A DNA stretch of 9,311 nt from an uncultured Selenomonadaceae bacterium (GTDB lineage Bacteria; Bacillota; Negativicutes; Selenomonadales; Selenomonadaceae), in contig CALZDE010000070.1 of NCBI GenBank assembly GCA_945637225.1, forward strand, positions 1 to 9,311, written 5' to 3'. Under the pieces are notes generated by a model that ran no database searches, was not told the origin of the DNA, and saw only the letters and a program-made list of their open reading frames with translations. The translations under genes were made by a program, and so were the position numbers. Within the stretch, counting starts at the first letter, position 1. Every line of letters starts with the position of its first letter. This document shows positions 1 to 6,162 of the stretch, piece after piece.

Positions 1-21
1 GTCATAGGAAGAAAATGCTTG

Positions 22-51
22 TTGCATTTTCATGATTGAGGGCGTTATAAA
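22..51 (+). promoter_or_regulatory. Candidate promoter with palindromic -35 region
   Basis: TTGCAT (22-27), an 18-nt spacer and TATAAA (46-51) form a weak sigma-A-like promoter pointing right. An inverted repeat, GAAAATGC (11-18) / GCATTTTC (24-31) with a 5-nt loop, covers its -35. The same arrangement (TTGCATTTTCATGA, 18-nt spacer, GTTATAA) occurs upstream of the PRC-barrel gene on the other strand, which is the main reason to take it seriously. Its transcript would run antisense to the small RNA at 112-283. No gene with a ribosome binding site follows closely, so its target is unclear. Confidence 0.35.
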
Positions 52-108
52 AAATGGCAGACATTAAAGGTCTAACCATTACTCGAAACGGTGTATTAAT
101 TTGTATTG

Positions 109-155
109 AAAAAATAAAAATGACCACCACGATCCCTTACGTATCGTGACGGCCA
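109..155 (-). terminator. Intrinsic terminator of the small RNA
   Basis: On the minus strand, 155-143 pairs with 133-121 in an unbroken 13-bp stem with three G-U pairs and a 9-nt loop. It is followed by TTTTTATTTTTT (120-109). The G-U pairs become A/C mismatches on the plus strand, so the element is strand-specific. Confidence 0.85.
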
Positions 156-283
156 CCTGATAATCAATCCAAGGGCTTATGACGTTAACCACAATCCTGT
201 TACCAATCTGTATACAAAGTAAATTGAGAATAATAGCAGTATTCTGATTGATTGAAAGTGATTAGGCCACCTTTCTGCCCTGT
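112..283 (-). ncRNA. Unassigned small RNA, about 170 nt
   Basis: A near-consensus promoter (291-319) and a strong intrinsic terminator (109-155) bracket about 170 nt with no usable ORF, which defines a free-standing minus-strand RNA. Ends are inferred: start near 283, 3' end near 112. Several helices form only, or better, on this strand because they use G-U pairs: 246-253 with 162-169 (8 bp), 240-245 with 227-232 (6 bp, 7-nt loop), 221-226 with 204-209 (6 bp, one G-U) and the 13-bp terminator stem. The octamer AGGTGGCC occurs near both ends (272-265 and 158-151). I see no hallmark of tmRNA, RNase P RNA or SRP RNA. A 6S-type RNA is conceivable from its size, but the fold is not an obvious single long rod. 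Existence is well supported; identity is unknown. Confidence 0.7.
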
Positions 284-306
284 GACTAATAGTATAGTCT
301 TTTTTA
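284..306 (+). terminator. Weak possible terminator
   Basis: GACTA (284-288) and TAGTC (295-299) form a 5-bp stem with a 6-nt loop, followed by a T run to 305. It overlaps the -10 of the small-RNA promoter. It could end rightward transcription coming from 22-51, but the stem is short and AT-rich, so this may be chance. Confidence 0.25.
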
Positions 307-319
307 TAGCATTTGTCAA
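291..319 (-). promoter_or_regulatory. Strong sigma-A-type promoter for the small RNA
   Basis: Reading leftwards: TTGACA (319-314), a 17-nt spacer, TATACT (296-291). This is a perfect -35, an optimal spacer and a 5/6 -10. The predicted start is near 284-283. It is the best promoter match in the window and suggests abundant expression. Confidence 0.85.
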
Positions 320-574
320 GACTTTTTTCCTAAAATTTTGTAAAGTTGTAATGAAAAATTTTGTATAAAACATTATGATTTTTTTCTAAAAAATAGAATA
401 TTTTTGTTAAATTTTACCTTAGTTGATTAAAACAATCATAAGATGAATTAATTTCAATAAATTATGTTGAAGTTAAGTAAAAAAATGTAAATGGTTTCAT
501 ATTTGTTTCAGTTTTCTCATATTGAGAGCTGAATTTAGATAAATTTTGTCTTTATGGCTGAAAGGATGAATTTG
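320..574. other. AT-rich intergenic region before the sigma gene
   Basis: About 250 nt of very AT-rich sequence lies between the small-RNA promoter and the sigma-factor gene. I see no ORF with a ribosome binding site and no clear sigma-A promoter; loose matches such as TTGTAA at 346 lack a well-spaced -10. A promoter for the sigma gene, perhaps autoregulated by the ECF factor itself, should lie here, but I cannot point to it. Confidence 0.5.
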
Positions 575-1150
575 ATGGATGAGATTCAGGAAATAGTTAA
601 GGAAAAGAAGATTCCATATTACAATGATTTAGCGGAGCGTGCTAATTACGATAGAGAAGCTTTTAGTGAACTGTACGACCATTTCTTTCCTCGTGTCTAC
701 AACTGGCTCTTTGGCAAGATGATGGACAGGGACGCGGCGGATGATGTTGTCAGTGTTACTTTTGAGAAAATGATGCTTAATTTGTCTGCCTATGACAAGA
801 GAAAGGCGGCTTTTTCTACTTGGCTGTTCCGTATTGCTTCCAATGCTATGACTGACTACTATCGCAAACAGCAGCGCAGGAACGAAGCTACGTGGGAGGA
901 TTTCTTTGAACCTGCTGATGACAGAAATACCCCAGAGCAGGAATATCTTGTCAATGAAGGGAATAAGGAAATTCTCGTTGCTTTGGATAATCTTTCCGAA
1001 AGAGAGAAGGATTTGATAATAAAGAAGTTCTGGGGCGGTATGAGCAATAAGGAAATTGCTGAACAGGAAGGAATGACCGCCAGCAACGTAGGTGTAATTC
1101 TTCATCGTGCTATGGGCAAGCTTCGGAATATTTTAGAAAAAACGATGTAA
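575..1150 (+). CDS. ECF-like RNA polymerase sigma factor
   Basis: Encodes a 191-aa sigma-70 family protein of the two-domain, extracytoplasmic-function type that directs RNA polymerase to a small set of promoters. Region 2 spans about residues 26-105: DREAFSELYDHF at the front, an acidic DRDAADDVVSVTFEKM core-binding helix (51-66) and the FSTWLFRIASNAMTDYYRKQ segment (80-99) for -10 recognition. Region 4 (about 137-184) carries LSEREKDLIIKKFWGGMSN and a helix-turn-helix around NKEIAEQEGMTASNVGVILH for the -35. The ATG at 575 is preferred because AAAGGA (561-566) sits 8 nt upstream; an in-frame ATG at 554 would add seven residues but has no ribosome binding site. No recognisable anti-sigma gene (membrane segment or zinc-binding HxxxCxxC) follows; a 76-aa protein does. 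Family call is firm; ECF subgroup and regulon are unknown. Confidence 0.9.
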   Translation: MDEIQEIVKEKKIPYYNDLAERANYDREAFSELYDHFFPRVYNWLFGKMMDRDAADDVVSVTFEKMMLNLSAYDKRKAAFSTWLFRIASNAMTDYYRKQQRRNEATWEDFFEPADDRNTPEQEYLVNEGNKEILVALDNLSEREKDLIIKKFWGGMSNKEIAEQEGMTASNVGVILHRAMGKLRNILEKTM

Positions 1151-1189
1151 TTTGTGATATTCATGTAATGGATTTTTAATTTGCAACGT

Positions 1190-1217
1190 ATAAGATACAA
1201 TAAATAAGATACAATAA
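1190..1217 (+). repeat. Tandem 14-bp direct repeat
   Basis: Two perfect adjacent copies of ATAAGATACAATAA (1190-1203 and 1204-1217) lie in the 137-nt gap between the sigma gene and the small-protein gene. Each copy contains TACAAT, one base off a consensus -10, but neither has a good -35 at proper spacing. It could be a binding site for a regulator or simple slippage in AT-rich DNA. Confidence 0.7.
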
Positions 1218-1287
1218 ATCAGATAAATTTCCTAAATTAGGTTAAATAAAAATAACATGAATATGCGATAGATGGAGGATGATTACG

Positions 1288-1518
1288 ATGATTAAGAACA
1301 TAGATGCAGAGATGAAGCTGGAGACAATGGATTTCAGCAGGTTTTCCAAGGTAAAGGACAGCTTGAAGGCTCGTCTGATGGACCGTTTTGAGGATAGAAG
1401 CATGAATAGCGGTATCAGCAGTATTATCACTGAACTGAGTGATGATGATTTGGATATGGTCGTAGCGGCAGGCACAGGAATGCCAAAAAAAGATGATGAC
1501 CCTAAGAAATTTTTCTAA
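1288..1518 (+). CDS. Small acidic protein, possible leader-bearing precursor peptide
   Basis: Predicted 76 aa, cytoplasmic, with no membrane segment. I do not recognise a characterised family. GGAGG (1274-1278) lies 9 nt before the ATG at 1288; the in-frame ATG at 1279 abuts the GGAGG and is unlikely to be used. The first 40 residues are charged and probably helical (FSRFSKVKDSLKARLMDRF at 17-35). Residues 49-62 read ELSDDDLDMVVAAG, close to the ELSxxELxxVxGG pattern of double-glycine-type leader peptides on bacteriocins and other ribosomally made peptides, but with Ala-Ala-Gly in place of Gly-Gly. The tail, TGMPKKDDDPKKFF, is short and highly charged, with no Cys, Ser or any Thr beyond T63, so it would be an odd modified core. 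The gene follows the sigma gene and ends at a terminator. No processing enzyme or exporter is in the window. That it is a real gene is likely; its role is a guess. Confidence 0.7.
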   Translation: MIKNIDAEMKLETMDFSRFSKVKDSLKARLMDRFEDRSMNSGISSIITELSDDDLDMVVAAGTGMPKKDDDPKKFF

Positions 1519-1532
1519 AACTGAATTTAAAG

Positions 1533-1567
1533 AAAAAATCCGTCACTTGATAGTGGCGAATTTTTTT
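1533..1567. terminator. Bidirectional terminator between convergent genes
   Basis: Arms 1533-1546 and 1553-1566 form a 14-position stem with a 6-nt loop, a GC core CGTCAC/GTGGCG, and flanking A6 and T7 runs. It has one mismatch on either strand. It ends the sigma/small-protein transcript going right and the phosphoesterase transcript going left, whose stop codon is 20 nt away. Confidence 0.85.
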
Positions 1568-1586
1568 ATTAGGATTAACCTTGATA

Positions 1587-2918
1587 TTATTTTTCTAAAA
1601 TGTATTCATCGACCATCTTTCCATTGGTAAGATAACAGCGGAAAAGCAGTTTTTCATCGTCAGCGGTAAGAGTCATGTAATTTTCTGTCTCTGGCTGAGC
1701 TATGAATTTCTGGTCGAAACGTCTGGTGAAAGCTACATTATAGCGTACATTGCCTGCTATTCCTGTGCAGAAGTAAACAGGTCCCTTATCCTTGCTCGGC
1801 TTAAAATCGTAAATGTGGTTGTGACGGCGGTAGGTATGCTGATGAGCGGTGAGAACGGCATCTATTTTTAATTTATCGAAATGGGGCATGAAAATTCTGC
1901 CTACTTCATCAATGTCTATGAGGGATGTGGTTTCTGGAAGTTCGTCTGTATTTTCGTAAGGCGTACCTATTACTGGATTATTCTTGGGATAAGCAGGAGA
2001 ACGCAAGGCATCGGGGTCATCGTAGAAGATAACGTCCTTATGCATTAATACGACCTTCCATTTTTTATCCGTATGAGAAATATCTTTTTTCAGCCATTCA
2101 ATTTGTTCTGTGATAATGCCGTCATTAAGACCATGAAGCTCATCCCACATGGTATTTAAAACAGTGAAATGAACAGGTCCGACATCGTAGGAATAGTAAT
2201 AATCCTTGAAATTCTGGCTTTGATTGTCGGGCAGATTAAAAAGGGCAAGATATGCTTTAGGGAGACGGCAGAGCCAGTTCAGATTGTAGGTTTCATGATT
2301 TCCCATGACAGGAGCGAAAGGAATTGCCTTCCATAGCTCATTGATACCGTCCTGCCATTGTGTCCATTGCCATGAAGCCTCGCCATTATCTACCAAATCG
2401 CCCATACTTACCATGAAATTAGCATTTGGGTGCTGACGGTAAGCATTGTGAGCGACATTACGCCATGTGATATAGCCATCTGAGCACTGTGAATCAGGGA
2501 AAATAAGAGCGGTAAAGCTGTCGTTTTCATGCGGTGTAGTCAGGCTGTACCAAGGTGTTTCAGAGGTATTGCAGGTGATTTTGTACTGATAGCTTTCACC
2601 ACGCTTCAATTCATCTAAGGAAACGGAATAAATGAAAGTGGTGTGATTATCATCAACAAATTCCTCCATAACAGGCTGTATTGAAGTAGCAGGACCATTT
2701 TCTAAACGGTAATGAAGACGTGCTTCTGGGTGAGGCTTTGCTGTCTGCCACATGATGGTACGGCTTTTGGAAATGTTTTTGGTAATAATCTGCCTTACAT
2801 ACTGAATTTCATTGGATGACGCTTCGGCAAGGGCAGGAAATGTATTTAGAAACCATGTGCCAACAGCTGTGGCGGTGACAGCCTTTAAGAAGTTTCGACG
2901 GGTGAAGGATTTCAGCAT
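1587..2918 (-). CDS. Tat-exported purple acid phosphatase-like metallophosphoesterase
   Basis: Predicted 443-aa exported phosphatase with a di-metal calcineurin-like fold, probably hydrolysing phosphoesters outside the cytoplasm; the substrate is not evident. The N-terminus has a twin-arginine signal (TRRNFLK, residues 6-12), a hydrophobic stretch and a cleavage region near ALAEASS. A fibronectin-III-like domain (about 40-130), as in purple acid phosphatases, precedes the catalytic domain. Metal-ligand motifs are in order: FPDSQ (D142), GDLVD (173-177), GNHE (206-209), MHKD (H293) and AHQHTYRR (359-361 HQH). The ATG at 2918 is preferred because GAGGAG (2930-2925) is 6 nt upstream and it places the Tat motif normally; an ATG at 2942 with a weaker AAAGG would add eight residues. 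Transcribed alone and divergently from the carboxypeptidase operon. Family call is firm. Confidence 0.9.
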   Translation of the reverse strand: MLKSFTRRNFLKAVTATAVGTWFLNTFPALAEASSNEIQYVRQIITKNISKSRTIMWQTAKPHPEARLHYRLENGPATSIQPVMEEFVDDNHTTFIYSVSLDELKRGESYQYKITCNTSETPWYSLTTPHENDSFTALIFPDSQCSDGYITWRNVAHNAYRQHPNANFMVSMGDLVDNGEASWQWTQWQDGINELWKAIPFAPVMGNHETYNLNWLCRLPKAYLALFNLPDNQSQNFKDYYYSYDVGPVHFTVLNTMWDELHGLNDGIITEQIEWLKKDISHTDKKWKVVLMHKDVIFYDDPDALRSPAYPKNNPVIGTPYENTDELPETTSLIDIDEVGRIFMPHFDKLKIDAVLTAHQHTYRRHNHIYDFKPSKDKGPVYFCTGIAGNVRYNVAFTRRFDQKFIAQPETENYMTLTADDEKLLFRCYLTNGKMVDEYILEK

Positions 2919-2972
2919 AATGTTCTCCTCATTTATATTCATAAAATCAAACCTTTCAAAATGGATAACAAT

Positions 2973-2981
2973 ATTATAACA
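2973..2981 (-). promoter_or_regulatory. Extended -10 promoter for the phosphoesterase gene
   Basis: TGTTATAAT (2981-2973) is a consensus extended -10 located 55 nt before the preferred ATG. No good -35 is found 17 nt upstream; a TTGACA (3007-3002) on this strand is 23 nt away, too far for normal use, and overlaps the -35 of the divergent promoter. Confidence 0.6.
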
Positions 2982-3000
2982 TATCTATTCAATAAGGCAT

Positions 3001-3029
3001 TTGTCAATGAAGGAGATTAGTGCTATAAT
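3001..3029 (+). promoter_or_regulatory. Promoter of the carboxypeptidase operon
   Basis: TTGTCA (3001-3006), a 17-nt spacer and TATAAT (3024-3029): 11 of 12 consensus bases at optimal spacing, about 65 nt before the first ATG. It faces away from the phosphoesterase promoter, so the two could be co-regulated. Confidence 0.8.
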
Positions 3030-3092
3030 AAAAATGGTTATATGATTTTTTACAGAGTGGTATACTCTTAGAATAAGTGAGGCAGATATTTA

Positions 3093-4334
3093 ATGAAAAA
3101 TAAGATTTCTATATGCTTGGCTGTAATAGCTATAACAATGTCCGTGTTTATGCCATATTACATTTCAGGCATGGTAGAGAATACAGAGAACACTGGTGCA
3201 GTAAATATTGAAAAAATAGCAAATGCAAGCACTAGTAGTACTGTAAATAGTATTGATTCAGAAGAACCAAATATCACAGCTGATTATGCTATACTTATTG
3301 AGGCGGCTACTGGCAGGGTTATCTATGAGAAGAATGCTGATGAAAAGGCATATCCAGCCAGTACGACCAAGATGCTGACTTGTGTACTTGCCATCGAAAA
3401 GGGTGATTTGGATAAAACCCTGTCAGTAAGTCAGAGGGCGGCATGGACTGAGGACCCTTATGTGGGATTTCAGCAGGGTGACATGCTGAAAGAGCGTGAT
3501 TTGCTGAAGGCTTTGATGATGGTGTCTGACAATAGCTCAGCTGTCGTATTGGCAGAGGGAATAGGCGGAAGTGTAGAAGGCTTTGCTAAAATGATGAATG
3601 ATAAGGCAAAAGAGATAGGTCTTACGAATAGTCATTTTGTTACACCTAACGGGCTTCCTGATGACGACCACTATTCTACTGCCAGAGATATGGCAAAGAT
3701 TGCGGCTTATGGATGGCATAATGAAAAATTCCGTGAGTTTTCTGGTACGGAAATGGATACCATTGAGTGGGTGAGCCCTGTTAATAAGCGTATGGTAGTC
3801 AAAAATTCCAATAAGCTTCTGGGGACTATGCCAGGAGTAAATGGTATTAAGACGGGCTGGACCAATGCGGCAGGCGGTTGTCTTGCGGCTAGTGCCAAGC
3901 GTGATGGCGTTCAGCTTATTGCGGTAGTTCTTCATTCTGATGATGTAAATACACGTTTTACTGAGGCAGGAAAGCTTTTGGAATATGGTTTTTCAAAGGT
4001 AAAGAAAATGAAATCCATGGATAAGAGCAGGACAGAAAGAACAGTTCTGGTAAGTCATGGCGAGGGCTTCAAGGTGACCGCTCATCCACAGGAGGATGTG
4101 AAGTTCCCATTATTGCAGGGTGACAGCGAAAAGGATTATACTATTAAGATAAGCGGTTCAGGTGTAGTTGAGGCTCCTATTGAAAAGGGTCAGCGTGTAG
4201 GACAGGCAACCGTTTATTATAAGGGTAAAAAGCTTAATTCCATACCGATGGTAGCAGACAAGGATGTTTACAAGGGAAATAATGTTATTTCTATCCTGGT
4301 AGGCTATTGCCATAGGCTGGGACTTTTAAATTAA
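3093..4334 (+). CDS. D-alanyl-D-alanine carboxypeptidase, PBP5 type with C-terminal domain
   Basis: Predicted 413-aa low-molecular-weight penicillin-binding protein that removes the terminal D-Ala from peptidoglycan pentapeptides, limiting cross-linking. An N-terminal hydrophobic segment (about 5-26) acts as signal or anchor, followed by a Ser/Thr/Asn-rich linker to about residue 60. The serine peptidase S11 domain has all three active-site motifs: SxxK at S90-K93 (YPASTTK), SxN at S145-N147 and KTG at 253-255. Residues from about 315 on form the beta-rich PBP5 C-terminal domain (RTVLVSHGEGFKV onward), ending in a short, possibly amphipathic tail (ISILVGYCHRLGLLN). GAGG (3079-3082) lies 10 nt before the ATG. 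First gene of a three-gene operon; the next start is 21 nt downstream. It resembles dacF/dacA products, but I cannot choose a symbol. Confidence 0.93.
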   Translation: MKNKISICLAVIAITMSVFMPYYISGMVENTENTGAVNIEKIANASTSSTVNSIDSEEPNITADYAILIEAATGRVIYEKNADEKAYPASTTKMLTCVLAIEKGDLDKTLSVSQRAAWTEDPYVGFQQGDMLKERDLLKALMMVSDNSSAVVLAEGIGGSVEGFAKMMNDKAKEIGLTNSHFVTPNGLPDDDHYSTARDMAKIAAYGWHNEKFREFSGTEMDTIEWVSPVNKRMVVKNSNKLLGTMPGVNGIKTGWTNAAGGCLAASAKRDGVQLIAVVLHSDDVNTRFTEAGKLLEYGFSKVKKMKSMDKSRTERTVLVSHGEGFKVTAHPQEDVKFPLLQGDSEKDYTIKISGSGVVEAPIEKGQRVGQATVYYKGKKLNSIPMVADKDVYKGNNVISILVGYCHRLGLLN

Positions 4335-4355
4335 TATAAAAAATAGGGTGAAATT

Positions 4356-5243
4356 GTGAAAAAAATATTTGTAAAAAAAAGCATTAAAAATTTAACTGTA
4401 TGTGCAGGTATTATGGCTATGCTTATGGGCACTGCTCCTGCTTACGCTTATACAAGATTAAATGAAGACCAGATGATTCATCAGGAATTGATTGCCGATA
4501 TGGAGAATGCTCCGAAGATTTCGGCAGGGGCGGCTATTGTTATTGATGGGGACAGCAGTGATGTGCTTTATGAAAAAAATGCAGATAGCAAAATGTACCC
4601 TGCAAGTATGACGAAGATCATGACTTGTATAATAGCTATTGAAAAATGTGACCCTACCAGTATAGTTACCATCAGTGATTATGCGGCTGATGTGGAGTGC
4701 ACAAGGGTTTATGCAGGAAATAAAATCCGTGTCCATGACCTGATTAGACAGATGATGCTGATTTCAGATAATGGGGCGGCTACGGCAATTGGTGAGTATA
4801 TTGCAGGTTCTGAGGAAGCCTTTGCGGATATGATGAATGAGAAGGCAAAGGAAATTGGCATGGAGCACACACATTTTGTCAATATGAATGGTATGCCAAA
4901 TGAAAATCATTATTCTACTGCAAGGGATATGGCTATATTATCTCGGTATTGCATGCAGAATGAGAAATTCAGAAAAATTGTAGGAACTAAAAATTTTGAT
5001 GCCGAATACGTACAGCCATCTGGCAGAAAGCAGTCCTGCTGGAATACTAATGAACTGCTGTATGATTATTCTGGAACAGTTGGTATAAAGACTGGCTATA
5101 CTAATGCCGCAGGTGCGTGTCTTGCATCTGCTGTAGATAGAAATGGTCATGAACTTATTGCCATTGTTATGCATTCAGCTGATGATGACAGCCGTTTTTC
5201 TGAGAGCAAACAATTGTTTGATTATGCTTTTAGGAAATATTGA
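4356..5243 (+). CDS. D-alanyl-D-alanine carboxypeptidase, catalytic domain only
   Basis: Predicted 295-aa paralogue of the preceding protein with the same reaction. It has a signal peptide (residues 1 to about 31, ending APAYAY) and a complete S11 catalytic domain: SxxK at S84-K87 (YPASMTK), SxN at S137-N139 and KTG at 245-247. Similarity to the neighbour is obvious in blocks such as NEKAKEIG and HYSTARDMA. It stops right after the catalytic domain (LFDYAFRKY) and lacks the PBP5 C-terminal domain and any membrane anchor, so it is probably soluble in the periplasm or released, unless the signal stays uncleaved. Translation starts at GTG, with AGGG about 7 nt upstream; no alternative ATG preserves the signal. 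Gaps of 21 nt before and 28 nt after indicate co-transcription. Family call is firm. Confidence 0.92.
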   Translation: MKKIFVKKSIKNLTVCAGIMAMLMGTAPAYAYTRLNEDQMIHQELIADMENAPKISAGAAIVIDGDSSDVLYEKNADSKMYPASMTKIMTCIIAIEKCDPTSIVTISDYAADVECTRVYAGNKIRVHDLIRQMMLISDNGAATAIGEYIAGSEEAFADMMNEKAKEIGMEHTHFVNMNGMPNENHYSTARDMAILSRYCMQNEKFRKIVGTKNFDAEYVQPSGRKQSCWNTNELLYDYSGTVGIKTGYTNAAGACLASAVDRNGHELIAIVMHSADDDSRFSESKQLFDYAFRKY

Positions 5244-5271
5244 TTCATTGCTTTGAAGGGTGAGGGTTAGC

Positions 5272-6075
5272 ATGAAGAAAATTGTTTTTAGTGATGTGGA
5301 TGGTACTCTGCTGAACAAGGCTCATGAAATGACAGAGCTTACTGTAGGGGCGGTTCATAAGCTGAGGGAACTGGGGATTCCCTTTGTAATTATTTCTGCC
5401 CGCAGTCCATCGGGGATATATCCGATAAAGGATGCTTATGATATTAAAGGACCTACTATCGCTTACAGTGGCGGTCTTATCCTTGATGAAAATAAGAAGG
5501 TACTCTATCATAAGGGTATGCCAAAGGCACAGGCACAGGAGATTATTACACATATTGAGGAAAAGGGATATGACCTCAGTTACTGTATTTATTCCATTGA
5601 CCAGTGGGTAGTGAAGGACAAGAAAGACCCACGCATTATCGATGAAGAAAATATAGTTAAGGCACAGGCTATGGAGGGCACTGTAAAGGATGTTGTTGAC
5701 GAACAGATAAATAAAATTCTGTGTATCTGCAACCCTGATGAGCTGGAGACTATTGAGGCTGATTTGAAGGCAAAATTCCCTGATTTATCCATTGTAAAAT
5801 CATCGAACAAACTTTTGGAAATAATGCCAATGGGCATGCATAAGGCAGTAGGTGTAACAACTCTCTGTAAGCTGTGGGATATTCCTTTGGAAAATGTGGC
5901 GGCCTTTGGCGATAACTACAATGATGTGGAAATGCTGAGTTGTGCAGGTCATGGTTTTTTGATGGGAAATGCACCAGTTAAATTACAGGAACAGTTAAAG
6001 GGAACAGTTGTACCAACTAAGGACAATGAGAACGATGGAATATATCATGGTCTGAAGTCTTTGAACTGGATTTAA
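5272..6075 (+). CDS. Cof-type HAD-IIB family phosphatase
   Basis: Predicted 267-aa cytoplasmic haloacid-dehalogenase superfamily hydrolase of the Cof/YidA-like subclass; these enzymes dephosphorylate sugar phosphates, nucleotides or cofactor precursors. Motif I is DVDGT (D8 nucleophile, D10), motif II is IISAR (S42), motif III is MHKAVGV (K191) and motif IV is FGDNYNDVEML (D214, N217, D218). A C2-type cap lies between motifs II and III (about 80-185). The length is typical. The ATG at 5272 is preferred (GAGGG about 5 nt upstream, and MKKIVFSDVDGT is a standard start) over an in-frame GTG at 5260. Last gene of the carboxypeptidase operon; the substrate cannot be read from sequence and a link to peptidoglycan is only by position. 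Confidence 0.92.
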   Translation: MKKIVFSDVDGTLLNKAHEMTELTVGAVHKLRELGIPFVIISARSPSGIYPIKDAYDIKGPTIAYSGGLILDENKKVLYHKGMPKAQAQEIITHIEEKGYDLSYCIYSIDQWVVKDKKDPRIIDEENIVKAQAMEGTVKDVVDEQINKILCICNPDELETIEADLKAKFPDLSIVKSSNKLLEIMPMGMHKAVGVTTLCKLWDIPLENVAAFGDNYNDVEMLSCAGHGFLMGNAPVKLQEQLKGTVVPTKDNENDGIYHGLKSLNWI

Positions 6076-6094
6076 TTAATAAGAACATATATAC

Positions 6095-6149
6095 TAAAAA
6101 AGCTCTTTTCCAGCAGATATTCTGTCAGAAAGGAGCTTCTTTTATTTTG
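6095..6149. terminator. Bidirectional terminator
   Basis: Arms 6100-6110 and 6128-6138 pair over 11 bp (one G-U on the plus strand, one mismatch on the minus). A smaller CAGA/TCTG stem lies in the loop. T-rich sequence follows on the plus strand (6139-6148), and A5 at 6095-6099 gives a T-tract on the minus strand. It ends the carboxypeptidase/HAD operon and the convergent VanW gene. Confidence 0.88.
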
Positions 6150-6162
6150 TTAAATGTATGTT

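Noticed and set aside
54..149. A 31-codon plus-strand frame starting MADIKGLTITRNG
   Set aside because: No ribosome binding site, and the only promoter candidate would start transcription at or after its ATG. The 3' part lies in the small-RNA terminator.
151..272. Repeated AGGTGGCC as a possible CRISPR or array remnant
   Set aside because: Only two 8-bp copies inside one RNA gene, with no regular spacers.
112..283. Calling the small RNA 6S (SsrS), tmRNA, RNase P or SRP RNA
   Set aside because: No hallmark motif of the last three; size fits 6S, but the helices I find do not make an obvious single long rod, so a name would be a guess.
1151..1287. Promoter for the small protein from the TACAAT copies
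   Set aside because: No acceptable -35 at 16-18 nt from either copy, so listed only as a repeat.
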